Shown: one piece after another, positions 12,320-25,290 of the stretch | Numbering within the stretch: position 1 is the first letter of the stretch | Layout of the letters: the number at the start of each line of letters is the position of its first letter | DNA from: Torreya grandis | Taxonomy: Eukaryota; Streptophyta; Pinopsida; Cupressales; Taxaceae | Length of the DNA stretch: 64,000 nucleotides | Assembly (NCBI GenBank): GCA_037957365.1 | Contig: JARHVA010003166.1 | Coordinates: 846,501 to 910,500 of the forward strand | Direction of reading: 5' to 3' | Translations under genes and position numbers: made by a program | Notes under the pieces: generated by a model | Databases searched by the model: none | The model's input: only the letters and a program-made list of their open reading frames with translations | What the model was told of the DNA's origin: nothing

Positions 12320-13420
12320 ATAATCCAAACTCATCAACCATAAATTTTTTTGAAGTGTATTATGTTCATTGGATCATAAAGTTCATCTTTCTTTGGTGTA
12401 GTGATCCTATATGCACCAGAACCATAGTTGGAAACAACTACTTGGCTCTAACTAGTTTGGTTGGAACTTTCATTTTTTCTTGGTTTTAACAATGACATTT
12501 TTTAAATATCTTTTTATACTAGGTCACCAAGATCAAATTTATGATGCTTAACACACCTATTATATTGGACTTTGAGTTAGTTTTGATAAGATTGAATAGT
12601 ATTCAAGGTGGCCAAGCATTTACCATCAAGTAGGTATAGCTCCTATAAGTGAGCCACTCTATTGTCTTCATCATCGGTGATGTGCTATAACTAAATACAA
12701 AGAGAATCTAACTCAACCTAAATGGGAATAATGGATTTAATGCTATGAACAATTGAATAAGAATTATCTCTTATTGGAGTATAGAATGTGCTATGGTATG
12801 CCCAGAGGGTGTTAAATAACTACAAGTGTCAATTACAACCAATGTCATTGATAATTTTATTCAAAATAATGATAATGTTTTTATTATAAACCTTAGCTTG
12901 GCCATTACCTTATGGATAGTAAATGGTACAAAAATTTTGTTTGATGTGGTATTAAGAATAAAGTTCTTTCACATATTTAGTCTTGAATGGTTTTCCATTA
13001 TCAGATATAATGTCAGATGAGATGCCATAATGTAAAATTAGATAGTTGAATATGAAATTAGAGATATGTTTAGTAGTGATGTAAGTGAGTGGAATGGATT
13101 CCACCCATTTAGTGAAGTATTAGATAGTAGTCAAGATGTGTTTATGACCATTTAAATATCTTAGATTGATATTCCCAACAAGGTCAAGCCCCCACATTGA
13201 GAATGACCATGGTGTTTTCAATGGTTTGAATGTCTTGGAGGGAACATGAATCAAAATTGCATGCTTCTAACACTTGACACACCTCTTCACATAAACAACT
13301 ATGTATACTTCCATCATTGTCTAGTAATAAATAGTACATAATAAAATTTTGGATAAGATTTTCCCACTAGTGTGGGATCCATAGACTCCTTCATGGAATT
13401 CCCTCAATACTAGTTTGGAT
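12320..13420 (-). pseudogene. Element A integrase, decayed
   Basis: Minus-strand translation gives the core words WGLDLVGNI (near 13200), a Lys/Trp-rich FTKWVES block, then IISDNGKPFK (near 13000): the first two catalytic acidic residues of a retroviral-type DDE integrase. The third block reads GNGQAK, where the family normally has GQ.E, so the catalytic Glu seems changed to Lys. A LWAY block, typical of the region after the core, follows near 12790. A Cys pair from the zinc-binding HHCC segment is seen near 13270. Several stops and frame changes break it. The enzyme would insert the cDNA into chromosomes, but this copy cannot be active. Confidence 0.75.
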
Positions 13421-13599
13421 TATATTTAAGGTAAATAATGAAGCGAATTTCCATCATAGTTTCTATGATACAAAGTTGGTGCAAGTAGGGTATAGAGAGA
13501 GGCTTTATGGGTGAAGGCTTTTTGTTTTTTCACATGATAAATTGAGAGGCATGGTTTGGTTGTGAAGATAGACATATATATTTTAGTACTAGGGAGATG

Positions 13600-14130
13600 T
13601 GAGACTAAAATTTCATAAACCATCTTGATGACCTATTATTCATGTGTTGGTGCTAAGAAATGTTCAATAAGAAATTGATAATCCCTAGCGTTATCAGTGA
13701 TCTAGATAGTGTAATGAATAATGTCCATAACATCCATTATTCTATTATTAACCCAAGGTATTATCTTAAATTGGATGTTGGTAATCTATTTCTTGAGAGT
13801 ATCAACCATCTCTTTATAGGGTACCAACTTCTCATCCTTGGTCTATTATTGGCTTGTGGCCTAATTGATGATTAGTTAAGAATCACCATACACTAGTAAA
13901 TGTTGAATTTTCTATTTTAATACTTGATGAAGCCATACAATGAGCACTTTTCACTTAGCCATGTTATTAGTACAGGGAAATCTAATATGAAAGGACTTTG
14001 GAATGAGATCCCATTATGGCATAATAAACAGTATTCTAGCCCCTGACCCATGCATTATGAATGATCCATGAAGGTAAATATTTCACTATTTAGCCTTATG
14101 AGGTACATCCAGTTGGCTCAATAGTCATAA
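13600..14130 (-). pseudogene. Element A second (archaic-type) RNase H, decayed
   Basis: Between the RT-linked RNase H and integrase the minus strand reads FPCTNNMAK followed, after a stop, by VLIVWLHQVL and then LLVYGDS. These match the Glu-containing and second Asp-containing blocks of an RNase H of the RVT_3 type, with the Glu block damaged. This second RNase H is a Tat-lineage hallmark, and its place after RT-RH is the usual one. It has at least four in-frame stops. The plus-strand frame opposite it is a shadow. Confidence 0.65.
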
Positions 14131-14169
14131 TGGACTCATCTATAAATCTAAATGCAAGAGGTTGAGTAT

Positions 14170-14740
14170 CTTGAAGAGGAATTTTATTAATTTGATATAT
14201 GAGTACTTTCCCCTTAATGGCTTTCTAGCTGGTGTATTTGATTTCCAACTTGCTCAATATCATGATCCATTTTTTCATAGGCCCTATAGGGATGATTCGG
14301 AAAGTAGATAATTGAGTGGATCTACTTTGGTGATAATAATGGTCTTATTTTTTAGCATATAATGTTGCAAATTTTGGTTTGTGAACACCATTACTAAACA
14401 TGATTTTTAAATTGGCATATATTTATGTTTATATGTGACAAATGTTTAGCTGAAATAATACACAACATGATCCTTTACCTAGTAATTGTGTTGTGCCAAA
14501 ATCTCCCCTAGGGCATTTTCAGTTACTAACAAGTAAATAAATAATGGCTTGTTTGGAGTTGGTGGAAATAAAATAGGTGGGTTGGAAAAATATTCTTTAA
14601 GCTGATCAAATGATTTTTGACACTCTTTATTCCAAGAGAATGTAACAAATTTATTTATTAAGTTCATAAATGGATGACATTTATCGGCTAACTATGAGAT
14701 GAAGCATCTGATAGATTGAATCTTTCCCTACAAACTATAG
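14170..14740 (-). pseudogene. Element A RT-linked RNase H, decayed
   Basis: The clearest block (14479-14667, minus) reads FSWNKECQKSFDQLKEYF and continues through PILFPPTPNKPLFIYL to AQHNY, matching the connection and RNase H start of Tat elements. Farther along, LKNKTIIITKVDPLNYL is readable near 14330. It would degrade the RNA strand of the RNA-DNA hybrid during reverse transcription. Stops are frequent, so it is inactive. Confidence 0.75.
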
Positions 14741-14749
14741 AGCTAATTC

Positions 14750-15560
14750 AAGTTAGATAGTTTTAGCATCTTTGTTATTGCATAGACTTTAGTTGGGTTG
14801 ACTTTAATTACCCTATAATAGATAATGAAACCTGAAAATTTATTAGAAGTGATGTCAAATACACATTTATTTGAATTAATCCTGGCATTATACCTGTGAA
14901 GTCTCTTAAATATTCTTTATAGCATAGTTGGGTGATTGACATGGGTATTTTATTTACCCAAGATGTCATCATCATAGTCCTAAAAAATGTCAAGCATCAT
15001 GTCATGAAAAATCACTATCATATCTCTTTGACACATGGATCCAGCATTCTTAAGTCTAAATTACATTACATGATAACAAAACATTCCTCACAGAGTAGTG
15101 AATATTGTCTTGTGTTGGTCTTATAGTGCAATTTTGATTTTATTATACCCTAAAAATCCATCCATTAGGGAGAGCATTTCATATCCAAAATTTGAGTCGA
15201 CTATCATGTCAATATTAGGTAGAGGATATTCATATTTTGGGTAGGCTTTATTGATATTTCTAAGATTAGTGTAGATATTAATACCTTCTACTTTCTTTCT
15301 TACTAGCATAATGTTTGAAATACAATCAAAATAGTTGATCATATTGATTCATTTAATGTCTAATAACTCTTAAAACTCCATCTTTACTAACACAAAAATA
15401 TGAGGATGCATCTTAAGAAAATTCTATAGAATAGGATTAGCATTAGGATGTACAACAAGATGGTGTATGACCAAGGTGGGGTCCAAAAATATCATGTATG
15501 AAAAGGACCATGCAAATATGTCAAAAAATCCCTCAAAAGTGTTGTAAAATCTTAACATTC
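14750..15560 (-). pseudogene. Element A reverse transcriptase, decayed
   Basis: Minus-strand blocks read LVRKKVEGINIYTNLR, NKAYPKYEYPLPNIDM and SLMDGFLGYNKIKI (15121-15342), the fingers and palm of a Ty3/gypsy RT. The catalytic loop near 14960 reads DYDDDILG, where Tat elements normally have YVDD, with a stop just before it. The following thumb region is broken. The enzyme copies element RNA into DNA; this copy is dead. The plus-strand frame at 14932-15126 is antisense to the catalytic loop. Confidence 0.8.
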
Positions 15561-17279
15561 CTCCTTAGTTAGGGACACACCTAGTTTGATCCACTTTGGG
15601 TCCTATAGAGTCCCAATATTCACCTCTGAAGTGTCCTCCACAAGAAGCATAGAACCATCATCTAGAATATTTGGCAATGATTTGAACCGATTGGTAATGG
15701 TAAATTCCTCTAGATGGACTATCTCATCTAATTTTCCTAAATAGGATGAATCAAAATCTCCTAGTGCTAACATCATCCGTGATACAAATACCTCAAGGCC
15801 CTCTTGAACAATCTATATAAAATTTTGTCATTCCTCAGTACTAATATCTGATCCATAAATAGACTATGGTTTATTGGTCTCCTATGTTTCATAGGAAGAG
15901 GGGTGAACAACCCCATCTAATGGTTCCAAAAACTTGTTTCCACCAAGAGAATTGCCTTTCTCTTTACTTTTTCCCTAGTTAGAAAGTAGCCCAAAGAGGT
16001 TTCTACTTTCAATGTTTGAATTTGATTTTGTTTTTAGATAGGGACGCTTACCCACTCTCTGAAGCAGGAATTAAGATCCAATTTTATAGTAAATCCCTAA
16101 TTTTGGTCTCCAAGAGGTATGTGACTCCTTAATCATAGAAAGCAGTATATGGCCTCATCATTTTCGAACTCATCTATTTACATTATTGACTCTTGATGGT
16201 CCCAATCTATCAATTATATATGTTAAAGGGTTAAATGTGAAGGTTGGTAATAGGGATAACAATGAAAATGTAATGGGGGTTAAAAAAATTTGTAGTGGAA
16301 AGGTCATCATATATGCTATAATTAAACCCTACATTGCTTCCAACATCATCATTGTTAGTCATTGGTGTTGGAACATGAATAAGGTATGGGGGTTCACCCT
16401 AAGTGATTTAAATCTAATAACATGGGTTACCTTGTACTTAGTCATTGAGACTAGTTTGATCATTCCTTGTTGATATAGCCTAAGTCATATACCTTCATAA
16501 TCTAGGTGATCCATAATCTAGTTGGGAAAAGGATACTTTGCACTTTGGTAATAGTTGTTCAACTCATCAATGTAGATCCATGAATCATCTTCTACTAACG
16601 GTTCATGCTCTAGGTAAGAGGCTAATTTGAAGAAAATGGGCTTATTCAGTTAAAATTTTCCTTTGGATTCCCATTCCATATGAGTATTTTTGGCATTGGG
16701 TCTCCCACAAGCTTTTGTATTTTTAGGCAATTTGGATATATGGAATGCATTTTAGGTATTATATTCTCTAAGGCATTTTTTAGTAACATATAAATAGTTG
16801 GAAATTTTTAGTGGAGGCATGGGGGAGGTATAGGCTAAGCTATCTAGGTCAATTTAATTATCTTCTAGGCTTGTTTCAATGGCTTTTCCATTTTTGGCTT
16901 TTTCTCCATCTATTTTGGGTATAAGATTAATGCTAAACTAGTAGTTGTAGATTTTATACTCAACCTCAAGGAATTTACAATATTGATATGGTTAAATATC
17001 AATAGCTATAGTCACTTCCATTCTTGAATGTGTAAATTTTATACACTGATGCAATGTAGAAGGTATAACTCTAATTTCAAGGATTTAGGGTCGACCCAAT
17101 ACCAAATTATAATATAATTCCATGTCTAAAACATGGCATAGAGTATCATAGGTCAATGGTCCAATTACCACTAGAAGGATGATGATACCTTGAGACTTTG
17201 ATTCTTAGTTATCATATTCCTTGATAATGATGGTATCTAGCTACAAGTTAGCTACTATATATCTAATATGTTTGACCAA
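15561..17279 (-). pseudogene. Element A protease-RT linker, decayed
   Basis: This stretch is collinear with 63100-63999 in element B. Shared readable pieces include an acidic, Asp-rich segment and a block ending before the RT. No enzymatic domain is visible. In Tat elements a long linker of low conservation usually separates protease from RT. The plus-strand frame 16186-16473 is a shadow. Confidence 0.5.
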
Positions 17280-17486
17280 CTACAGAGACACAATGCTGAG
17301 ACCCAAACCATTGTCTACAAGGACATACTTAACTCTATGGTTTATTATACCAACTTTAATATAAAATGGGTTATTATGTAGAGGGTCCAAAGAAGACATG
17401 TCACTTTGGTCAAAGGCTAGACATTGGCTAGGGGCCAAGTATCCTACCATGGCTTGGAATTTATTTGGACTAATATCATTTGGCAC
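17280..17486 (-). pseudogene. Element A retropepsin-like protease fragment
   Basis: A 68-codon open block reads NPFYIKVGIINHRVKYVLVD followed by NGLGLSIVSL. The D-N-G triplet followed by hydrophobic residues fits the active-site turn of Tat-type retropepsins, where D-[NG]-G is usual rather than DTG. The block before it, from PNKFQAMVGYL to SSLDPLHN, matches the linker upstream of the active site. The enzyme would cut Gag-Pol into its parts. The rest of the domain (to about 17100) is broken by stops. Confidence 0.6.
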
Positions 17487-18099
17487 AAGAGATTAGTTCA
17501 AATACTCATTTTGGATATCTTTGTGGATGGTAAACATACAAAACAAATCTATGATGGATATATGTGTAAGTTTCTTCTTTAGTTTGTCTAAAATATCATA
17601 GGTTTTCACCTTAGTTTTGGTAGTTGGTTTATTTTTAATAGGCATGGAAGGTTGATTATTATAATTTTTAGTATTTAGTTATGTTCCTTTGATAGTGACC
17701 CTATCTCATTGAGTTGTGATTATGAAATCTCAATATGGAACTTGGCTTTGGTAGTTGTCTAGGTAGGTAATAAGGCTTTGAATGATGAATATTGGATTGT
17801 ATGGATCTTATTTATAAAAATTGCCCATAGAAGAATCACTAACATAAGGAGGTTGGTTGGTATCATTTAGAAAATACGCATTATTATGCAAAGGTCTAGG
17901 TTTATTTTTAATCTGTCTAGGATTGATAGTGATGGTGGAAACATGACTACCTAAAACATTTCCTAATTTTTTTTTTTAGGTATATGCAACAACATGATGA
18001 CCTCCATGGGTGGTTTGATAATTTTTCCTTTGGTTCTAACCATTATGTTATTATTGTTATGGCTGAAATTGTTCTTACTCATTTTGTGATGGAGTTATT

Positions 18100-19400
18100 T
18101 GGCACTATTATTGTTATTGTTGGTATTGTTATTGGTTGTTGTTACTTTTATGTTGGGTAAATATATTCTAGTAGATACCCAATTTATTATTGTTTTTAGG
18201 AGCAAGGGTGTCTCTTTATATCTCTTTGTTCTCCATCATGGTCTCAATCATATGTCAAAGTTAGATACATCATCTTATGGAATTACATCTAACATGATAG
18301 AACTCATAAAATTCATGTTCCTTATACCAATTAGGAAAAGGAATCCCACTAGGATATGTCTTTATTATAGGCCAATTGATCATGTTTTCTTGAAGCAATA
18401 TTTAGAACACAAACTCAATAAAATCACCAAGGTCACTGAATTTTTGGGCAATGGGTGGTCTTATCCTCAGAAGAGGGGATTATAATTGGTTTTGATTTTG
18501 TATAAATTGGTTTTTTGGATGTCTTGGTTGAATTTATGGAGGAAGTGGTTATTGAGTGGGTGGAGGTATATAGACAACCAGTGTTTGCACCATCTGAACA
18601 TGGTGTGATCTAGTTACCCTGTCACCAAAAACTTATTGTGGTTGTAGTTTTTAGGTTTTTCATTATTTTTGGCTTGATGTGGCATTGAAGTTGGTAATTG
18701 AGTTTGGTTCTAATTATGGTTTTGGCCTTGATTCTTATTTTGTTTCTGATTGGAAGAGGATAGCTTGATTATGCCTTTGTTGACAAAGGATTTCTCTATA
18801 TATATTCTCTTCACTATGACCTCTTCAAATGTATGAGCACATTGTAGTTCACTATGGTAGGATAACTCACTGCATAATCCCATTTTAAATATTACATCTA
18901 ACTATTTATCTATCAAATTATGTGTAAACTAGCTAACTAGGGATCTCTAATAGTACAAGTATGCCATGAATCTTTCTCTATTTTCATATTTAGCTAGGAC
19001 TAGATCTACAATAGTAATCTCATGCTTGAGATTGTATGAAAAGTGTTTTACAAACTTATTTGAGAGATCATCAAATTGAGGTACATATTTATTTGGTAAT
19101 TTCAATATCCATTCCAAGGATTGTCCAACTAAACTCCTTGGGAAGAATAAAAGTAAGTATATATCACTATATACCACCACATGACAAGCAATAAAGTATT
19201 ACTTCAAGTGTTCCCTAAGGTCACCTTTACCTTTCTATTTTTCAAATTTAGGTAGATCATAACCTCATGGAAATGGTATTTATAGATACTCCATGTTAAA
19301 TGGGTAAGAGCATATCTCCTCCAATTTGAATTTTTTCATTTATTTTATAACTTGTATAGCTTGAATTTAATCATTCATATATTGAAAATCTATGACAAGG
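18100..19400 (-). pseudogene. Element A gag, decayed
   Basis: The core block (18947-19180) reads FFPRSLVGQSLEWILKLP and FDDLSNKFVKHFSYNL, typical of the Retrotrans_gag capsid region, ending near RERFMAYL. Downstream lies a Gln/Asn-rich segment (about 18640-18790), then a region near 18200-18330 with a His/Phe/Tyr-rich block followed by MIETMMENKEI, in the place of the nucleocapsid-like segment of Tat gag. Stops and frame changes are many. Gag packages the RNA in the cytoplasmic particle. The plus-strand frame 18099-18485 is antisense to it and is not a gene. Confidence 0.7.
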
Positions 19401-20650
19401 AAACTAAAATGAGTAGCCTATTATTATGGAGGTTGCATGGTCAACGGTGGATTACTCTAATCATGGTAGGTATATTGTGGGATGATGGTTAAATTGGATG
19501 GATGAATAGGTATGCATATCCTTGCATTAGGATTATATTATTAGTATGGAATGCATTATTATTGAAGCGTATTATTTTTTGGGTTGGTTACATAACCCTA
19601 GATAGTAAATTATGGCTATAGTAATGACATTTGGATCTGTAGAATATGTTGGTTGTGTTGGGCTTGGGAGGGAAAGTGTTTCCTAATTATTGAACCCTAT
19701 TGGATATATGGAACATCTTATCAACTATATCCTTACTATTGGAGGTTTTAGTATTTATATCCTTGTTTAATGTGTGGTACCCATTGGGTAAAAGGAAATT
19801 ATTTCTAAGCACTTAATACATATTGTGCATAATAACCTTATTTTTGGATAAACACTTATTGTTGGATCGATACTTGTTGTTCAAGTGGCACTTGTTATTA
19901 GTTTGGTAACTATTTTTAACCAAATGAAAATCTCTGACCAATATAGCTACATTATTGGTTAGAAAATGTCTATGATTGAGAAGGTATATTGGTATGTTTT
20001 TGTTGTGTTAGAATGTTTTTTATCACCTATTGAGGTGGCATAATGTTATAAACTTATTATGGTGGTAATATAGTCTATTTTTGGCTCATTTCCACCTCTT
20101 GCACATTTGAGGAAGTAGCCAATTAGAGAGTAGAGGTTTGTTTCTAATTTTGGCAAATAAGCATATGTATTCTCTATTGTGTAAATCCACTCATGGAAAT
20201 GTTTATAAGAATATAATATGTATTCCTTGGAGGTAAATTAGACCCACTTTGGTTTAAATTAGAATTCCCTTATGTTCTATCCAAAAAAAATTGGGTGTGG
20301 TCTTCCATTTGAGAAACATTATCTTCCATCAAAATATGTGCATTATACATATTACCAACCAATGTGGTTTCAATAAAGGGGTCTAAATTTTGGCTTACAT
20401 TTCCCTAGGCATATATTTTCTACCCTATTGATGGAGCTATCTTAATAATCAACATGCTATGAACCTCCCTTTCATTGAGGTTACGAGCTAGGTTGAGATA
20501 GGTTTAGTATGCTTGTTGTCCCTGTTCCATTTGTTCATCCATAATAACTTTCCATTTTACAAGTGTATTTTGGTATTGCTATGACATTTGGATTAGAGCA
20601 CGACTCTAACTAATTGATGACTATTTTAATAGTTGAATTCAAGGCATGAT
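19401..20650 (-). other. Element A, presumed gag N-terminal region, unreadable
   Basis: It lies between the recognisable gag core and the leader, where the start of gag would be expected. Stops occur in all frames and no block can be matched with confidence. Confidence 0.35.
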
Positions 20651-23162
20651 AATAGGTTTTTAAATCAAAATACTTAGACTTTCATGTGGGAAATTAGGTA
20701 GAAACTTAGTGCCTACTTTGACAACTCTAATAAGAACTTTGTCTTTGTTCTCTAAAAAATGGCATTTAAATAAGTAAAAATTATATCTTTTTTGGGTTGG
20801 AATCATAACATAGTAATGATTATATTATTGGTTTTGTTTGATGCTAGGCATTATTTGAGCAAGGTATTTTTTCTTTGATTCTTGGCTTTGATAAAGAGGT
20901 ACAGTTACAAAATACTATGTTAAAGGGTCATGTCTTTTCAATGTATGGGATGTTATAAGATAGATAAGTATATGTCTCACAAGCTATGTCATCATAAGAC
21001 TCTTGAATAAAAGGGTAATTTGTCATAAAGATCTCATAATTTGGATTATACATAGTTTCACTATGTGTGTAATGTTCCAAGTTTAGAACCATGGATAGGT
21101 CACTAAAAAATAAATCTCTAAGGGTAATGAATAATTGAGGTATAAAAACAAAGGACCTTTCTCTCTAAAAAAGAGGCAAAAAGGCATAAACAACTAAATT
21201 AGGCAAAGTTAGAACAAGACAAATGTGAGACAAGTCTAACAAAATGATACTGATTTTCCCAAAAGAGATTATAATCAATGGAAAAAGTAACATAAAGGCT
21301 CAAATTCATCTATGGATGAAGTATTGATTTTCCCAAAGGTAGTTATAATTAGTGACAAGACTGTCTAGATAAATAAGAATAATTGTGAACTAGGATTGAA
21401 AAGTAACAATGATTTTCCAAAAGTTGGTTTTAATCATTCTAAAACAAGGTTGGAATCAGAAATAAAGAACTCACATAAGAACTCAAAAGAAAAATAAACT
21501 AAGTTAATTGGCTCAGACAACACTCAGTAATTGGTTCACTAAGACTCAAAGTTTTATTCATGATAATCTATTGGAATAATGGAACTAAGACACTCAAAAA
21601 TCAACACAACAAACTTCTATCAACATATGTGGCAATAACTTGTCTCAAAAAGATGTTCTAAACAAGGTACAAATCAAACAACAATCTCTAGGTCTAGGAA
21701 AGAGGTCATTTAGATAAATTAGGAAATCAACCCAAGTAACACAATCCAAACACAAAATGCAAACAACCTAAGCCAAAATTAGATGAGGCTTTGGTGTGAA
21801 CTTGAATAGTTTATGATTTTCACTTTGAAAGGTTGACTTTCATATTTAATGCAGAAAGAATCAAATGTTCTAAGGCAAAAAGGTTAGATAAAAATGGGTA
21901 GCATAACTACACATTTAAAACAAGTGAGTTAAAATATTGGTATGGAACTTGGTTTCAAAAGTGGAAAAAATTTGAAACAATTTTGGTAGTGTAACAACAC
22001 TCCTTCAAATAAATGTCATGGCAAATGGTTTTGGACTAGAATATCCAAGTCAAAAATTTAGGATGAAATAGGTAATGTAATAATTCCCTATTTAAACACA
22101 TGACACACAAATGGTTTTGAAACAAATCTCTAAGGCAATAAGTATGACACAAATAGATAAAGTAACACCTCTTAGGTTAAAGGGCTGTAAAAACAACGTG
22201 ATAGCTTTGGACTTGTTTTGATGCAATAATGCAAACAAATAGTTTGTCTAAAAACACTCATGTAAATCAAAGAAAATAAAATTATCACTAATGGCTCATC
22301 ATATATATAAAAATAGCATGGGTGTGTGTAACATATGAAATTTTTTCCATTGATATACTAATGATTGTGAGGAATTAAGTGTTAATCCAAAAATTAAAGT
22401 ACAAGTGGAGGTATAGTATTTATGCCCCTATCTATCTCTCAAGAATTGATATGTGAAATGAACTTAGAGTGAGGATCACTTGAAATTTGGTAATAAATTA
22501 CATGGAAATTGGGGTTTAAACTAAAATCTATAAGTTTTTCACATACTAGATGGTCCCAAGTATGGATAACATAAGCACACAATCATGTCAATTGAATACA
22601 TACTTCCTAGCTTACTATGTAAGGTTATACTCCTTTGCATAATTACTATAGTCATTTACTTCTTAGTAGAGTTTGATGTTTAGCTATCTCATATCTCGAG
22701 TACCTATTGGGTTGGCTAGGCTAACTTCTCACCACTATCCCATCCAATGGTTTGCATAATTTCTCTACCCCACTATGGATTGGGGTGTTAGTATTATGAT
22801 GGGAGATGAAATTCCAGGTCAGTTAACCCTTAAATAACTCATAGGGAGGTGATGAACTCATGCATATCAACAAAATGCATAAAATAAATAAATGAAAAAT
22901 GAAAGACTTTAGAGGTCATTTTTGGGTTAGCCAAGTAACTCAAAGCTTGGGGAGAGTATACAAGACATTATTTATGACACACATTTTCAAAAAATGATGA
23001 TAAACTAAGTGATTTTGGTCACTCAAATTCTATAAAAGGGACAAGGGGAGAGCATACATGTAATAATTTATAATTTTACACAAACAAATAAACTAATCTA
23101 ATGAACTTTGAAATCTAGTTAATAATGAAAAGCAAACATAAACTGAAAAACACAAATACATA
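20651..23162 (-). other. Element A leader between 5' LTR and gag
   Basis: No coding is seen. It holds three copies of the recurrent CCCAAAGGTAGTTATAAT-type motif (21253, 21325, 21409), so that motif occurs at both noncoding ends of the element. The strip next to the LTR (23130-23162) does not show a recognisable tRNA-complementary primer site. Confidence 0.5.
21245..21440. repeat. Recurrent motif cluster in A leader
   Basis: Three copies are read as GATTTTCCCAAAAGAGATTA, GATTTTCCCAAAGGTAGTTA and GATTTTCCAAAAGTTGGTTT, each followed by TAAT and spaced about 75-85 bp. They are in the same orientation as those in the tail of A. Confidence 0.7.
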
Positions 23163-24215
23163 TGTAGATTAATCACTTGTTAGTCCAAATGAGAAAATAT
23201 CAAGCATAAAAATACACTAAGACTAAACAATCTTGCCTAATAACTAGGGAGAGCATAACATAATAAGAAATATCACAAAACAGAGATGAAAATAGTATAA
23301 ATTTATTACCTCCTTTATCAAATTTGATGCTTACTTAATGACATAAGGATGTTTATGCTCAGACTATGATGATTTGAGTCTTATAAAAATGATCTTTCAT
23401 GGTGGTAGCATCTCTCCAATAGTCACTTGTGGCTTTTGGTGAAACTTGGCATAAATTGGGCATTATAATACTACTCTCAAAGGCTTCAAAAATGTATTCC
23501 AATAGAATAACCTTACACATAAAATATTATTGGCATATGGTATGGACACTTGTATTTATATATAAAAGAGCTAAATCTAACCTTAGGGAGGTTAGTTTAA
23601 ATTCTAACTTGGGTTGAGTCTAAATTAACCTAGGTTGAGTCAATCTAATTCTGGGTTGGGTTAAGGCACTTATGAAATCTTGGTACCTTAGTTTTAGATA
23701 TTTGTGAGGCATGACAACTCATTTTAGATATTTAAGAGGTGTGAGTCATATTTTTGAATATTTAAGAGACAATAAGTCATTTTATTAACTCATTTGACCT
23801 TTTAACTTCATATTTACCTAAAAATTCCCTTTTTGGTAAATGAAATTCACTAATTTGATTTGGAATTTTTATTTAGGGAAGTTAATTAGGATTTGCAATA
23901 TAATTAGTCTTGCTTAGTGTTTTTTGGATTTTGGAAATTGTTTTAAATGTCTTTAATTAATAGTTTGGTAGGATAAAAGTTTCAAATTACTAGATCATAA
24001 TTTTACTAAGGTTGGAACTGAATTAGGTTAGTGATGCATACAAAGTAATACAAAAAATAAACTAGCATTGTCATGTTTCTAGGCAATTAAATCCCTACAT
24101 GTGGACAAAATTAGGAAATTAAGGTGGTTTATAGGTTTAAAATGTGTTATTTTATAGAAATTAAACTGAATCCTAGTTTACGCATGATTAAAGTGTCCAA
24201 AATTAAGTGTTTACA
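23163..24215 (-). repeat. Element A 5' LTR
   Basis: It is collinear with 7756-8795 and in direct orientation. The plus strand starts TGTAGATTAATC and ends AAGTGTTTACA. Differences from the 3' LTR are mostly transitions with a few short indels, so the insertion is old. Confidence 0.85.
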
Positions 24216-24427
24216 AAGAGGAGATCTATTCTCACAATTGGTGTCAAGAGACCTAATGCATACCTATAGGCCTGTGTGCAAAGAGTAAAGAAAAGTTGCA
24301 TATTTTGGATGATTTTTAAGAATGAGGAATTTTAAGATGTGAATAATACCATAATGTTACATCTTATGAAGGTTTAACTACTTTTAATATTAATAAAGTG
24401 GCAAAAATAGGTTGTTAGGGTCACTAG
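24216..24427. other. Short noncoding spacer between elements A and E
   Basis: No gene. It contains ACCTATAGGCCTG, a word related to those at about 6614 and 7396. Its last five bases, ACTAG (24423-24427), are the left target-site duplication of element E. Confidence 0.5.
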
Positions 24428-24699
24428 TGTTGTTCCCAAAATCCATCACTTGCTTTTGTGGACAACATACCAGCCATTTTGGTGTTGCAGACCAAAAATC
24501 TCCCTTTTCTTTCTCAAAAATGTTCAGAGCAATTAAGTTTTTCAAATATTCAAGCCTTTTCAGCTAAGGAAGTCCCATGTTTAACATGTAGGCTTTCTCA
24601 AATGGAAGTTCAAAACACTTAAGGCATTTCCTTAGTGTTTTGAGGATGGTTTAATGCCGAGGTTTAATCAAAAGACTTAACGATGGGCTTCAAACAATT

Positions 24700-25290
24700 G
24701 GAATGAACCAATGAACCATTAAACCATTAAACCCCACCTCCACAAGGTTCAATGGTTCAAAGACTTCAGTGGACTTAAAGAAAAGAAGGCTTCCAAGAGT
24801 TAAGATTGAACTTTGAACCGTTGAACCTTGAACTCTGCAAGGTTCAAAGGTTCAATGAGTTCAACAACCTCAAAAGACATAGAGAAAAGAAGGCTTCAAA
24901 AAGTGAAGAATGAACCATTGAACCTTGAACTAAAAGAGTCCAAAGGTTCAAAAAGTTCAAAGAGTTTGACATACTTGGAAAAGGAAAGGATCCAGAAAGT
25001 TTGAAGCTTCAAAAGATTCAAAGAAACAAAATGAACCATTGAACCATTAAACCTCGAACCAAAATGGTTCAAAAGGTTCAAAGGTTCAAAGGGTTCAAAG
25101 GTTCAAATTTCAAAAGGAATATTTGAGCGAATGAAGGAAGCGAAAGATTCTAGAAGGAATTTCAAACAAATGGTTCAATCGAAGAAGAAAAAGAGAGTGA
25201 ATGTGGCCCTTTACAAAACATTGAGTTGATGAACCGTTGAACCATTGAACCATTGAAACTTAAAACTAAAAGAGTTCAAGGTTCAAAGAT
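24700..25290. repeat. GAACC/GGTTCAA short-word array in E 5' LTR
   Basis: Several dozen copies of TGAACCATTGAACC and GGTTCAAAGGTTCAA occur, broken by unique words. Both orientations of the core GAACC alternate, so the strand can fold on itself. The same array is in the 3' LTR at 30410-31035. Confidence 0.85.

Larger units (their letters stand above)
7756..24215 (-). mobile_element. Element A: Tat-lineage Ty3/gypsy retrotransposon, decayed
   Basis: Two LTRs of 1040 and 1053 bp in direct orientation bound a 14.4 kb interior. Read on the minus strand the order is 5' LTR, leader, gag, protease, RT, RNase H, archaic-type RNase H, integrase, long noncoding tail, 3' LTR. The RT block with the wording SLMDGFLGYN and the second RNase H between RT-RH and integrase are typical of the Tat lineage (Ogre/Retand relatives). 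Every domain carries stops and frame changes, so the copy is dead. The LTR termini are TGTAG...CTACA (TGTAA at the 5' LTR). No matching 5 bp duplication is seen (TAATA left, AAGAG right), and no clear primer binding site remains inside the right LTR. Confidence 0.85.

Noticed and set aside
18099..18485. 128-codon plus-strand frame with a Leu/Val-rich start resembling a signal peptide
   Set aside because: Antisense to the Asn-rich part of gag in element A; the hydrophobic run is the complement of AAC/AAT repeats.
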